From the NCBI GenBank assembly GCA_008360975.2, contig VLJF02000047.1, forward strand, positions 715,048-779,047: a stretch of DNA of 64,000 bases, read 5' to 3'. This document shows positions 35,973-49,490 of this stretch, piece by piece; the first letter of the stretch is position 1, and each line of letters begins with the position of its first letter. The notes below the pieces were generated by a model. The model did not search any database, was not told the origin of the DNA, and was given only the letters and a program-made list of their open reading frames with translations. Both the position numbers and the translations under genes were made by a program. The stretch is from Lichenostomus cassidix. Lineage: Eukaryota > Chordata > Aves > Passeriformes > Meliphagidae.

Positions 35973-37543
35973 GATCAAATCCAGGGAAAATTTTTTCTCA
36001 TTCATCTCACTTTCTGGAAGATGTCAAACCCTGCAGCTGTACTCCAAATGTTCCAAGCTTCAGCATGCACCTAGCAAGGAGGATATGCATTGTACCCACT
36101 GTCCCCCAGCTGAGGGGGGAACGGGAGGCCTCTGCCTACATGCTGTCACCTCTTGTCGAAGGCCATAAACATGGCCTCCTTGGCCCACCTGTGCAAACCC
36201 TCATCCAGCCCCATGTGCCATAAAGAAAACATTTTCATGTCACAGTTACCTTACAGGGCCTTTCAATGCATTCCACATGCTTTACAGTGCAGCAATGCAT
36301 GTATATGCACACATCTGGAGCCTGCTGTAAGATGCTGACGCTGCTTTGCCAGGGGGACAGGCCTGGCCATCGGCCCATGACTTCAGTCTATATTAACTCA
36401 CCTCAGGATGCCCCTGGCACCCTATGGACCGCTCCTATTGCTGTGTCCCTGTTCGTTCCTGTGGCCCTACCTGTCCCTCCTGTCCTCTTTTTCCCTTCCT
36501 CTCTGTCCTTGTGTGTTTCAAACCTAAGACCAGATGCCAGTGACAGGACACACCGTGGGAGGGTCTGCTTTGCACATCCATTCCTTCCCAGGTATTTCTA
36601 GAGAACGTCACAAGTTCCATCCTAAACAGTACCTCGACACCAGAGGGCGCTGTAGGAGTGGATTTCCATCACTTTTGGGCCTGCCGTCCTGCATTTCAAA
36701 GCCGTTGCCTTTGTAGCACCCTTTGTGCTCAGAACTGCAATTCTTTGCAACAGCCACGTCTTACACATGTCTTACCGTGTCTTACACATGCCACTTACAC
36801 CTGACAGGTGTCACAATTACTGCAGCGAGCCTGTAAACACGACCTGTGCAAGTCTCCCCATGTGCATACAGTATCCCTCTCCCTATGTGCACAGAGTATC
36901 TCTTTGTAGTTTTGTCTTTCACTCTCAAATCTATGCCTGAGCATGTAGCAAAATTCAAGTGCTCCATGCTTGCTTCTCAGGAATGCATGCCTCCTGCTGT
37001 GGCAAGTGCAACACTTTTGAAACGTGACACATACCTTCTCATATCAGCATACTTAGGACAGCCAGAGCTGCATGCTCCCCGAGGACAGATTCTTCTCCAT
37101 TTCTGCCTTGACACTCAAACCACGTGCCAGCACATGGAGCTGCACATGCATGTAGTGCCCTTGTAATACAGGGAACCTGGTGGAACACAGAAATACTGTT
37201 GCTGCAACCTGTACATGTCTGCTTGTTCCTTGTTACAGAGACACTTCAAGGTACATTGTTTCCTCCAGCTTTTGCAACACTTCTCTACCATCCATAACCC
37301 CCTCAGTGCCTCCTTCTATGCCCATTCACCTACTTCATCCTTGTCACCAACCCACTCCCAGGCTTTCCTGTTCCATACTTCTCCTACTTCCTGACCCAAA
37401 AATCCACGTAGCATTCCATTCCAGGGATGGTTATCACATAGTCATCATTCGTCTTCACCTAAGCATTCATATACACCTGTATCCACCAGTCTTCCTCAAG
37501 ACAGCTACTTTGCACTTACTCACTCATGGAGTGACAGTGAGAC
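35973..37543 (+). repeat. Monomer C2, alpha-type end
   Basis: Lacks part of the TTGCAGGAAGTAGG segment near 36088 that other monomers have. The frame that is long in A0 stops early here. Confidence 0.88.
36637..36650 (+). promoter_or_regulatory. CTCF-like motif (C2)
   Basis: ACACCAGAGGGCGC, intact core. Confidence 0.6.
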
Positions 37544-37583
37544 AGCCACCTAGCTAGCTATTGTTGTGTTTTGCTAGCTAGCT
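37544..37583. repeat. Short CTAG array with TTGTTGTGTTTTG insert
   Basis: CTAG units interrupted by a T/G insert (37560-37572) at the C2/C3 junction. Confidence 0.9.
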
Positions 37584-39180
37584 GATCACATCTAGGGAAA
37601 ATTATTCCTCATTCATGTCACCTTCTGCGAGAGGTCCAAGCCTGCAGCTGCACTCCAAATGGTCCAAGCTTCAGCGTGCACCGAGCAAAGAGGATCTGCT
37701 TGCAGGAAGTAGGTTTGTACCCACTGTCCCCCAGCTCAGGGGGGAACAGGAGGCCTTTGCCTACATGCTGTCATCTGTGCTTCCAGGCCATAAACATCTA
37801 CCCTCCTTGGCCCACCTGTGCAAATCCCCATCCAGTCCCACATGCCATAACCATACCATTTTCATGTCACAGTTACCTTACAGGGTCTTTCAATGCATTC
37901 CACATGCTGTGCAGTGCTAGGCCTTGCACCGCAGCAATGCATGTATATCCACACATCTGCAGCCTGCTGCAAGACGCTGCCCCTGCTTTGCCAGGGGGAC
38001 AGGCCTGGCCATCGACCCATGACTTCAGGCTACATTAACCCACCTCGGGATGGCCCCGGGACCTATGGACCGCTCACATTGCTTTGTCCATGTTTGTTCC
38101 TGTGGCCCTACCTGTCCCTCCTCTCTTCTTTTTCTCTTCCTCTCTGTCCTTGTGTCTTTCAAACCTAAGACCAGATGCCAGTGACAGGACACAACCTGCC
38201 AGGGTCTCCTTTGCACATCCATTCCTTCCCAGGTATTTCTAGAGAACGTCCCAAGTTCCATCCTAAACACTACCTCGACACGAGAGGGCGCTGTAGGAGT
38301 GGATTTCCATCACTTTTGGGCCTGCCGTCCTGCATTTCAAAGCCCTTGCCTTCGTAGCACCCTTTCTGCTCAGAACTGCAATTCTTTGCAACATCGACCT
38401 CCTAGACATGTCTTACCGTGTCTTACTCATGCCACTTACACCTGACAGGTGTCACAATTATTGCAGCGAGCCTGTAAACACGACCTGTACACCTCTCCCT
38501 AAGTGCATACAATATCACTCTCCCTATGTGCACACAGTATCTCTTTGTACTTTTCCCTCTCTCTCTCAAATCTATGCCTGAACATGTAGCAAAATTCAAG
38601 TGCTCCATGCTTGCTTCTCAGGAATCCATGCCTCCTGCTGCGGCAAGTGCAACACTTTTGAAACGTGACACATACCTTCCCATATCAGCATACTTAGGAC
38701 AGCCAGAGCTGCATGCTCCCTGAGGACAGATTCTTCTCCATTTCAGCCTTGACACTCAAACCACGTGCCAGCCCATGGAGCTCCACATGCATGTAGTGCC
38801 CTTGTCATACAGGCAACCTGGTGAAACACAGAAATACTGTTGCTGCAACCTGTACATCCCTGCATGTTCCCTGTCACAGAGACACTTCAAGGCACATTCT
38901 TTCCTCCAGCTTTTGCAACACTTCTCTACCATCCATAACCCCCTCAGTGCCTCCTTCTATGCCCATTCACCTACTTCATCCTTGTCACCAACCCACTCCC
39001 AGGCTTTCCTGTTCCCTACTCCTCCTACTTCCTGACCCAAAAATCCACCTACAATTCCATTCCAGGGATGGTTATCACGTAGTCATCATTCGTCTTCACC
39101 TAAACACTCATATACACCTGTATCCACCAGTCTTCCTCAAGACAGCTACTGTGCACTTACTCACCCACGGACTGACAGTG
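37584..39180 (+). repeat. Monomer C3, alpha type
   Basis: Full alpha monomer. A premature stop at about 38721 (GCTCCCTGAGG) breaks the frame that stays open in other alpha monomers, an argument against coding. Confidence 0.9.
38278..38291 (+). promoter_or_regulatory. CTCF-like motif, variant (C3)
   Basis: ACACGAGAGGGCGC, same one-base variant as A0. Confidence 0.5.
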
Positions 39181-39220
39181 AGCCAGCCACCTAGCTACCT
39201 AGCTAGCTAGCTAGCTAGCT
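39181..39220. repeat. Tetranucleotide array between C3 and C4
   Basis: Short CTAC/CTAG run. Confidence 0.93.
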
Positions 39221-40794
39221 GATCACATTCAGGGAAAACTATTCCTCAGTCATCTCACCTTCTGCGAGAGGTCCAAGCCTGCAGCTGCACTCCAAATGGT
39301 CCAAGCTTCAGCGTACACCGAGCAAAGAGGATCTGCTTGCAGGAAGTAGGTTTGGACCCACTGTCCCCCAGCTCAGGGGGGAACAGGAGGCCTTTGCCTA
39401 CATGCTGTCATCTCTGCTGCCAGGCCATAAACATCTACCCTCCCTGGCCCACCTGTGCAAATCCTCATCCAGCCCCACATGCCATAACCATACCATTTTC
39501 ATGTCACAGTTACCTTACAGGGTGTTTCAATGCATTCCACACGCTGTGCAGTGCTAGGCCTTGCACTGCAGCAATGCATGTACATCCACACATCTGCAGC
39601 CTGCTGCAAGATGCTGCCCCTGCTTTGCCAGGGGGACAGGCCTGGCCATCGACCCATGACTTCAGCCTATATTAACCTACCTCAGGATGGGCCCCGGGAC
39701 CTATGGACCGCTCACATTGCTTTGTCCATGTTTGTTCCTGTGGTCCTACCTGTCCCTCCTCTCTTCTTTTTCTCTTCCTCTCTGTCCTTGTGTCTTTCAA
39801 ACCTAAGACCAGTTGCCAGTGACAGGATACAACCTGCCAGGGTCTCCTTTGCACATCCATTCCTTCCCAGGTATTTCTAGAGAACGTCCCAAGTTCCATC
39901 ATAAACACTACCTCGACACCAGAGGGCGCTGTAGGAGTGGATTTCCATCACTTTTGGGCCTGCCGTCCTGCATTTCAAAGCCCTTGCCTTTGTAGCAGCC
40001 TTTCTGCTCAGAACTGCAATTCTTTGCAACACCCACGTCTTACACATGTCTTACCGTGTCTTACACATGCCACTCACACCTCACAGGTCTCACAATTACT
40101 GCAGTGAGCCTGTAAACACGACCTGTACAACTCTCCCTATGTGCATACAGTATCCCTCCCCCTATGTGCACACAGTATCTCTTTGTACTTTTCTCTTTCA
40201 CTGTCCAATCTATGCCTCAACATGTAGCAAAATTCAACTGCTCTATGCTTGCTACTCAGGAATCAATGCCTCCTGCTGTGGCAAGTGCAACACTTTTGAA
40301 ACGTGACACATACCTTCTCCTATCAGCATACTTAGGACAGCCAGAGCTGCATGCTCCCCGAGGACAGATTCTTTGCCATTTCCGCCTTGACAATCACACC
40401 GAGTGGCAGCCCATGGAGCTCCACATGGATGTAGCGTCCTTGCAATACAGGCAACCCTGTGAAACACAGAAAGGCTGTTACTGCAACCTGTACATCCCTG
40501 CGCGTTCCTTGTCACCGAGACAGTTCAAGACATGTTCTTTCCTCCAGCTTTTGCAAGCCTCTTCTACAATGCATAACCCCATCAGTGCCTTCTTCTAAGC
40601 CCATGCACCTACTTCATCCTTGTCACTTACCTGCTCCCAGGCTTTCTTGTTCTATACTCCTCCTACTTCCTGACCCAAACCTCCATGTACCATTCCATTC
40701 CAGGGAGGGTTATCATGTACTCATCATTCTTCTTCAGCAAAATATTCATATACACCTCTATTTACCAGTCTCCCTTAAGACAGCTACTTTGCTG
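39221..40794 (+). repeat. Monomer C4, beta type
   Basis: Counterpart of B1, with the TTGACAATCACACCGAGTGG centre (40387-40406). Confidence 0.9.
39916..39929 (+). promoter_or_regulatory. CTCF-like motif (C4)
   Basis: ACACCAGAGGGCGC, intact core. Confidence 0.6.
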
Positions 40795-40799
40795 TGACT

Positions 40800-40838
<39 letters not shown>

Positions 40839-40849
40839 AGCCAGCCAGC

Positions 40850-40882
<33 letters not shown>

Positions 40883-40936
40883 TGCCAGCCAGCCAGCCAG
40901 CCTGAGCCAGCCAGCCAGCTAGCTAGCTAGCTAGGT

Positions 40937-40971
<35 letters not shown>

Positions 40972-41087
40972 TAGCTAGGTAGCCAGCCAGCCAGCCAGCT
41001 AGCTAGGTAGCCAGCCAGCCAGCCAGCTAGCTAGCTGCTAGCTAGCTAGGTAGCCAGCCAGCCAGCTAGCTAGCTAGCTAGCTAGGT

Positions 41088-41118
<31 letters not shown>

Positions 41119-41131
41119 TAGCTAGCTAGGT

Positions 41132-41162
<31 letters not shown>

Positions 41163-41199
41163 TAGCTAGGTAGCCAGCCAGCCAGCCAGCTAGCTATCT
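40795..41199. repeat. Long tetranucleotide array between C4 and C5
   Basis: (ACTG)n, (CAGC)n, and repeated (CAGC)n-(CTAG)n-GGTAGC blocks. It lacks the G/T-only interruptions of its counterpart at 15126-15369. Confidence 0.95.
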
Positions 41200-42797
41200 G
41201 ATCAAATCCAGGGAAAATTATTCCTCAGTCATCTCACCTTCTGCAAGAGGTCAAAGCCTGCAGCTGCACTCCAAGCTGTGGAAGCCTCAGCATGTATCAG
41301 GTCCAGAGGATACCCTTGCAGGAAGCAGGTTTGTACCCACTGTCCCCCAGGACAGGGGGGAACAGGAGGCCTTTGCCTACATGCTGTCATCTGTGCTTAC
41401 AGCCCATAAACATCTACCCTCCTTGGCCCACCTGTGCAAACCCTCATCCAGCCCCACATGCTACACACATGCCATTTTCATGTCACAGTTACCTTACAGG
41501 GTCTTTTTATGCATTCCACATGCTGTGCAGTGCTAGGCCTTTCATGGCAGCACTGCATATAAATCCACAGATCTGCAGCCTACTGCAAGATGCTGACCCT
41601 GCTTTGCCAGGGTGACAGGCCTGGCCATCGGCCCAAGACTTCGGGCTATATTAAGCCACCTCAGGATGCCCCCGGGACCTATGGACCGCTCCTGTTGCTG
41701 TGTCTGTGTTCGTTCCTGTGGCCCTACCTGTCCCTCCTCTCCTCTTTTTCCCTTCCTCTCTGTCCTCGTGTCTTTCAAATCTAAGACCACATGCCATTGA
41801 CAGGACACAACATGTGAGGGTCTCCTTTGCACATCCACTCCTTCCCAGGTATTTCTAGAGAACGTCACAAGTTCCATCAGAAACACTACCTCGACACCAG
41901 AGGGCGCTGTAGGAGTGGATTTCCATCACTTTTGGGCCTGCCGTCCTGCATTTCAAAGCCATTGCCTTTGTAGCAGCCTTTCTGCTCAGAACTGCAATTC
42001 TTTGCAACACCCACGTCTTACACATGTCTTACCGTGTCTTACACATGCCACTCACACCTCACAGGTCTCACAATTACTGCAGTGAGCCTGTAAACACGAC
42101 CTGTACAACTCTCCCCATGTGCATACAGTATCACTCTTCCTATGTGCACACAGTATGTCTTTGTACTTTTCTCTTTCACTGTCCAATCTATGCCTCAACA
42201 TGTAGCAAAATTCAAGTGCTCCATGCTTGCTTCTCAGGAATCCATGCCTCCTGCTGTGGCAAGTGCAACACTTTTGAAACGTGACACATACCTTCTCCTA
42301 TCAGCAGACTTAGGACAGCCAGAGCTGCATGCTCCCCCCGGACAGATTCTTCTCCATTTCTGCCTTGACACTCAAACCACGTGCCAGCCCATGGAGCTCC
42401 ACATGCATGTAGTGCCCTTGTCATACAGGGAACCTGGTGAAACACAGAAATACTGTTGCTGCAACCTGTACATCCCTGCATGTTCCTTGTCACAGAGACA
42501 CTTCAAGCCACATTGTTTCCTCCAGCTTTTGCAACACTTCTCTACCATCCATAACCCCCTCAGTGCCTCCTTCTATGCCCATTCACCTACTTCATCCTTC
42601 TCACCAACCCACTCCCAGGCTTTCCTGTTCCATACTCCTCCTACTTCCTGACCTAAAAATCCACGTAGCATTCCATTCCAGGGAGGGTTATCACATAGTC
42701 ATCATTCGTCTTCACCTAAACACTCATATCCACCTGTATCCACCAGTCTTCCTCAAGACAGCTACTGTGCACTTACTCACTCACGGACTGACAGTGA
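41200..42797 (+). repeat. Monomer C5, alpha type
   Basis: Counterpart of A0 and B2. Confidence 0.9.
41894..41907 (+). promoter_or_regulatory. CTCF-like motif (C5)
   Basis: ACACCAGAGGGCGC, intact core. Confidence 0.6.
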
Positions 42798-42832
42798 GCC
42801 AGCCACCTACCTAGCTACCTAGCTAGCTAGCT
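42798..42832. repeat. Tetranucleotide array between C5 and C6
   Basis: Short CTAC/CTAG run. Confidence 0.93.
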
Positions 42833-44406
42833 GATCACATCCAGGGAAAACTATTCCTCAGTCATCTCACCTTCTGCGAGAGGTCCAAGCCTGGAGCTGC
42901 ACTCCAAATGGTCCAAACTTCAGCGTGCACCGAGCAAAGAGGATCTGCTTGCAGGAAGTAGGTTTGTACCCAATGTCCCCCAGCTCAGGGGGGAACAGGA
43001 GGCCTTTGCCTACATGCTGTCATCTGTGCTCCCAGGCCATAAACATCTACCCTCCTTGGCCCACCTGTGCAAATCCCCATCCAGTCCCACATGCCATAAC
43101 CATACCATTTGCATGTCACAGTTACCTTACAGGGTGTTTCAATGCATTCCACACGCTCTGCAGTGCTAGGCCTTGCACTGCAGCAATGCATGTATATCCA
43201 CACATCTGCAGCCTGCTGCAAGACGCTGCCCCTGCTTTGCCAGGGGGACAGGCCTGGCCATCGACCCATGACTTCAGCCTATATTAACCCACCTCAGGAT
43301 GGCCCCGGGACCTGTGGATCGCTCACACTGCTTTGTCCATGTTTGTTCCTGTGGCCCTACCTGTCCCTCCCCTCTTCTTTTTCTCTTCCTCTCTGTCCTT
43401 GTCTCTTTCAAACCTAAGACCAGATGCCAGTGACAGGGCACAACCTGCCAGGGTCTCCTTTGCACATCCATTCCTTCCCAGGTATTTGTAGAGAACGTCC
43501 CAAGTTCCATCACAAACACTACCTCGACACCAGAGGGCGCTGTAGGAGTGGATTTCCATCCCTTTTGGGCCTGCCGTCCTGCATTTCAAAGCCCTTGCCT
43601 TCGTAGCACCCTTTCCGCTCATAACTGCAATTCTTTGCAACATAGACCTCCTAGACATGTCTTACCGTGTCTTACTCATGCCACTCACACCTCACAGGTC
43701 TCACAATTATTGCACCCAGCCTGTAAACATGACTGGTGCAACTCTCCCTATGTGCATACAGTATCACTCTCCCTATGTGCACACAGTATCTCTTTGTACT
43801 TTTCTCTTTCACTGAGAAATCTATGCCTGAACATGTACCCAAATTCAAGTGTTCCATGCTTGCTTCTCAGCAATGCATGCCTCCTGCTACAGCAACTGCA
43901 ACACTTTTGAAATGTGACACATACCTTCTCATATCAGCATACTTTGGAAAGCCAGAGCTGCACGCTTCCCCAGGACAGATTCTTCTCCATTTCAGCCTTC
44001 ACACTCAAACCACGTGCCAGCCCATGGAGCTCCACATGGATGTAGTGCCCTTGTCATACAGGCAACCTGGTGAAACACAGAAATACTGTTACTGCAGCCT
44101 GTACATCCCTGCCCGTTCCCTGTCACCGAGACAGTTCAAGACACGTTCTTTCCTCCAGCTTTTGCAAGCCTCTTCTACAATGCATAACCCCATCCGTGCC
44201 TTCTTCTAAGCCCATACACCTACTTCATCCTCGTCACTTACCTGCTCCCAGGCTTTCCTGTTCCATACTCCTCCTACTTCCTGACCGAAACCTCCACGTC
44301 CAATTCCATTCCAGGGAGGGTTATCACGTACTCATCATTCTTCTTCAGCAAAACATTCATATACACCTCTATTTACCAGTCTCCCTTAAGACAGCTCCTT
44401 TGCTGT
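42833..44406 (+). repeat. Monomer C6, beta type with alpha-like centre
   Basis: Counterpart of B3. Around 43837-43900 it carries private changes (GTACCCAAATTCAAG, CTACAGCAACTGC). Confidence 0.9.
43527..43540 (+). promoter_or_regulatory. CTCF-like motif (C6)
   Basis: ACACCAGAGGGCGC, intact core. Confidence 0.6.
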
Positions 44407-45069
44407 GACTGACAGACTGACTGACTGACTGACAGCCAGCCAGCCAGCCAGCCAACCCACCAGCCAACCAACCAGCCAACCTGACAGCCAGCTAGCTAGC
44501 TAGCTAGCTAGCTAGCTAGCTAGCTAGCCAGCCAGCCAGCCAGCCATCTAGGTAGGTAGGTAGGTAGGTAGGTAGGTAGCCAGCCAGGCAGCCAGCCAGG
44601 CAGCCAGGCAGCCAGCCAGCCAGCTAGCTAGGTAGCCAGCCACCTAGCTACCTAGCTAGCTAGGTAGCCAGCCACCTAGCTACCTAGCTAGCTAGGTAGC
44701 CAGCCACCTAGCTACCTAGCTAGCTAGGTAGCCAGCCACCTACCTACCTAGCTAGCTAGGTAGCCAGCCACCTAGCTACCTAGCTAGCTAGGTAGCCAGC
44801 CACCTAGCTAGCTAGCTAGCTAGCTAGGTAGCCAGCCACCTAGCTACCTAGCTAGCTAGGTAGCCAGCCACCTAGCTAGCTAGCTAGCTAGCTAGGTAGC
44901 CAGCCACCTAGCTACCTAGCTAGCTAGGTAGCCAGCCACCTAGTTACCTAGGTAGGTAGGTAGGTAGGTAGGTAGGTAGGTAGCTAGCTAGCTAGCCAGC
45001 CAGCCAGCCAGCCAGCCAGCCACCCACCCACCTACCTACCTACCTACCTACCTACGTACCTAGCTAGCT
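44407..45069. repeat. Longest tetranucleotide array, with 32-bp higher-order unit
   Basis: 663 bp. GGTAGCCAGCCACCT recurs at 44631, 44663, 44695, 44727, 44759, 44791, 44827, 44859, 44895 and 44927, a 32-bp period with two 36-bp steps. Each unit contains AGGTAGC and its complement GCTACCT, so hairpins can form. Confidence 0.96.
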
Positions 45070-46561
45070 AATCAAATCCAGGGAAAATCATTCCTCAGTC
45101 ATCTCACCTTCTGCAAGAGGTCAAAGCCTGCAGCTGCACTCCAAGCTGTTGAAGCCTCAGCATGGAGCAGGTCCAGAGGATACCCTTGCAGGAAGCAGGT
45201 TTGTACCCACTGTCCCCCAGCTCAGGGGGGAACAGGAGGCCTTTGCCTACATGCTGTCATCTGTGCTTACAGGCCATAAACATCTACCCTCCCTGGCCCA
45301 CCTGTGCAAATCTTCACGCATCCCCCCATGCCATAATCATGCCATTTTCATGTCACAGTTACCTTACAGGGTCTTTCAATGCCTTCTACATGCTCTGCAG
45401 TGATAGGCCTTTCACTGCAGCATGGCATATATATCCACACAGCTGCAGCCTGCTGCAAGATGCTGACCCTGCTTTGCTAGGGGGACAGGCCTGGCCATCG
45501 GCCCATGACTTCGGGCTATATTAACCTACGTCAGGATGCTCCTGGGACCCATGGACCGCTCCCATTGCTTTGTGCTTGTGCCTTATAGCTACTAACAAAT
45601 GACAGTGAGAGGACACACTGTCTGAGGATCTCCTTTGCATATTCATTCCTCCACTGCTATTTCTACAGAATGTCACAAATTCCATCAAAACAACTATCTA
45701 CACACAGGAGGACACTGGAGGAGTGGACTTAGTTGCAGCCTACCGTGTTGCATTGCAAAGCCATTTCCATCGTAGCACTCTTTCTGTTCAGAACTCCAAT
45801 TCCTTGCAGCACCTACCTCCCATGTCTTACCCATGGCACTTACAAATCACAGGTGTCATCTCACAAGTACCGCACCCAGTCTATCAACACACCTCGCACA
45901 ATTCTCTACATGCGCACAGAGGATCTCTTTGCACTTCTCACTTTCACTCTCCAATCTCTGCCTCAGCACGTACAATACCTCAACGCCTCCGCTTTTGCTT
46001 CTCAGCAATGCATGCCTCCTACTATGGCAACTGCAACACTTCTCAAACACAACACATACCTTCCCATATCCACATCTGTAGGACAGCTACAACTGTGTGC
46101 TCCAACAGGACAGATTCTTCTCCATTTCCATCTTCACTGTCACACCCAGTGCCAGCACATGTAGCTCCACATGGATGCAGCACCATTGTGACACAGGCAG
46201 CCCTTTGAAACACACAAATCCCGTCACTGACACCGTCCATCCCTGCCCATCCCTGTCAGCGAGACATTTATGGCCACCTTCTTTCCTACAGCTTTTCTAA
46301 CACTCTTATACAATCATGAATCCCCTCATTACCCCCTTCTGTGTCATTTCACATACTTCATCTTTCTCACTAAGCCACTCTGTGGGTCTCTTGTGACATA
46401 CTCAGAATCTGCAGTGGCCCAAACATCCACATAGCATTCCATTTCAGGGATAATTGTCACACACTGCTTGTCCTTGCTCAGCAAACATCCATATACCACT
46501 CCATCCACAAGTGTCCCTGCACACTGCCGCTTTGCAGGGACAATGGGCCCGCTCTTTACAC
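45070..46561 (+). repeat. Monomer C7, gamma type
   Basis: Nearly identical to A2, less so to B4. CTCF-like core decayed (GGAGGACACTGGAGG near 45710). Confidence 0.9.
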
Positions 46562-48121
46562 GGATGGAAAATTATTCCTAGGTCATCTCACCTTCTGGGA
46601 CAGCTGTGTATGCACTAAGACCCGAGCCAGGAGCTGCACAGCAAATCCACTAGGCCTCAGTATGCAGCGGGCGAGGAGGATGTGCCTGCAGGAACCGGGT
46701 TCGTACAGACCGTCCCGCAGCTCAGGGCGGATCGGGAGGCCTCGGGGTACGTGCGGTAAGCTGCGGTCTCACGCAATACACAAGCATCCTCTTTGGCCCC
46801 CCCGTGGAAAGCCTCAGCCAGCCGCACATGAAATAACCGTGCCATTTTCACGTCACAGGCACCTTACAGGCCCTTTCTACTCATTAGGGGCCCTGCACAG
46901 TGCTAGGCCACATACCACAGCAGTGCATTGAAAGCAAGAGATGTGGAGTCTGCTGCAACTCACCGATCCCACTCGCCCGGGGGGACAGGCCTGGGCACAG
47001 TGCCATCGCTTCAGGGTCCACGAATCGATGTCACGATGCTGCGGTGACTCACGCAGTGCCGATAAAGCTTTGTTCCTGTCCCTGGCTGTGAGGCCATCTG
47101 TTGTTCCACCGCTCTTTTTCTGTCCTCTTTTGCTCCTTGTGTCTCATACCTATGAGCAAATCCAAGGGAGAGGACACACAGTGTGAAGGTGTCCTTTGCC
47201 CCTCATTTAATTCTGAGGTGTTTATAGACTGCCTTGTCATTGTCATGAACAGCAGTATGGAAACACAACAGGCTACCGCATGAGTGCACTCACCTCACAC
47301 CCAGCGTGCTACTTTGCATTCCAAGCCATTTCCTTTGTAACACTTTGCACAGAACTGTAATCCCTTCAAGCACCTACCTCCGATCTCTTAGATGGGTCAC
47401 TTGCAACTCACAGGTGTCACAATTTTTGCATCCAGCTTGTAAACGCACCCTGCATAGTTTTCTGTATGCACACTGAATATCTCTTGGCACCTCTCTATTT
47501 CTGTTCCAAACCTCTGCCTCAACATGTATGAGAACTCAGGTGCTCTGTGTTTGTTTCTCACCAAGACATACCTCCTGCTATGTATACTATGACACTCTTT
47601 AAATACCAAACATACCTTCCCATATTCACATCAGAGGACATCCCGATGTGAAGGCTCCAGCTGGGCACTTTCTTCTAAATGTCTGCCTTCACAATCCCAC
47701 CCTGTGCCAGCACATGTTGCTCCATATGGATGCATTACCCTTGCAATGCAGGCAGCCCTGTGAAACACACAAATACCGTCACTGACCCTGTACATCCCTT
47801 GCCATACCTGTCAGCAAGACATTTCAAGCTGCCTTCTTTCCTAAAGCTTTTACAACAGTCTTATACAATCAGGAACCCCCTCATCGCCCCCTTCTCTGTC
47901 ATTTGACAGACTTGATCCTTCTCACTAAGCCACTCACGGTCTTTTTTGCCATGTAATCATAGTATGTACTGACCTGAACACCCACATACCATTCCATTTC
48001 AGGGATTGCTGTCACACATTCATCATCCTTCCTCACTCCATCATTCCTACAGATCTCCATCCACAGGCCTCCCTCAAGACAGATACTTTGCACTGACAGG
48101 CAGCCACCTTGTTATATTCAC
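46562..48121 (+). repeat. Monomer C8, delta type
   Basis: Nearly identical to A3 (for example TCATTAGGGG here, TCATGAGGGG there). Confidence 0.9.
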
Positions 48122-49490
48122 GGAGAATTACTTCTCAGCCATCTCACCGTCCGGGACAGGCGTGTAGGCAATAATGCCCAAGCCCGAGAACGCCCTCTGA
48201 ATTGTCCAGGCCTCAGCATGCAGCGGGCGAACAGTAAACGCTCGCAGGATCCAGGCTCGTACATGCCGGCAGGAACTAGGTTTGTACATACTCTCCCCCA
48301 CCTCAGGGGGAAGCAGGAGGCCTTCGGGTACCTGCCGTAAGCTCCGCTCACGTGCCACAGACATCTATCCTCTTTGCCTCAGCTGTGGGAAGCCTCACCC
48401 ACCCTTACATGACATAAGCTTGCCATTTCCTATGTCACAGGCACCTTATAGGGTGTTTTCAATCCATTCCACACTGTCCGCAGTGCTAGGCCACATACCA
48501 CAGCAGTGCATATGGAGCAACAGATGCTGAGCCTGCTGCCACACACTGAGCCCACTTTCCCAGGGGGACAACTCCGGCCACCGTCCCGTGGCTACGGGGT
48601 CCATTACCTGACGTCACGGTGCCCTCAGGACCCACGCAGTGTTGCCATAGGTCTGTGAGCCTTTCTGTGCAGGCACGTCTTCTCTTTTCCACTCTCTTTT
48701 TTTTTCTTTCCTGGCGTCTTTTTGTCACTCCTCGCGTCTCATACCTAGAAAGAAATCCAAGTGAGAGGACACACTGTGCGAGGGTATCCTCTGCACGTTT
48801 TCACTTTCATCAGGACCACTGTGTGAACACTTCAGGCCACTGTAGGAGTGCAGTCACCCCACTTGCAGCCCGCTACCTGGCATTTCAAGGCCATCGCCTT
48901 TGTAGCACTTGTTCCCCACAGAACTGCCACGCTTTCCAGTACCTTCCTCCCACGTCTCGCACACGTCACTTACCACTCACAGGTGCCACAGTTATTGCAC
49001 CAAGCTTGTAAACACGCTGTGCACGATGATGTGTATGCACACACATATCTCTTGGCACTTATCCATCTCGCTACCAAATGCCTGCCTAAACAGGGATGAA
49101 AGCAAAAATGCTCCACGTCTGCTTCTCAGCAACACATACCGTGCAGTACGGCAACTCTGACACGTTTTAAACACGACACATACCTTCCCTTATCCACGTA
49201 CCGAGGACAGCCAGAGGTGAAGGCTCCAGCAGGACACTTTGTTCTCCACGTGTGCCTTGACAATCACAGCCAGTGCCAGCAGATGTAGCTCCACACGGAC
49301 GCAGTACCCTCGCAATGAAGGCAGCCCTGTGAAACACACGAATACAGTCACCAAAAGATCCACATGAAATACACATCAAATTCCACTTCAGGGATTTCTG
49401 TCATAGACTCATAAATCTTTCTCAACCGAACATCCATCTACAACTCCATCCAAAAGGCTCCCTGCACACAGCTGCTTTGCACATTACAAG
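48122..49490 (+). repeat. Monomer C9, epsilon type
   Basis: Nearly identical to A4. Confidence 0.9.
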
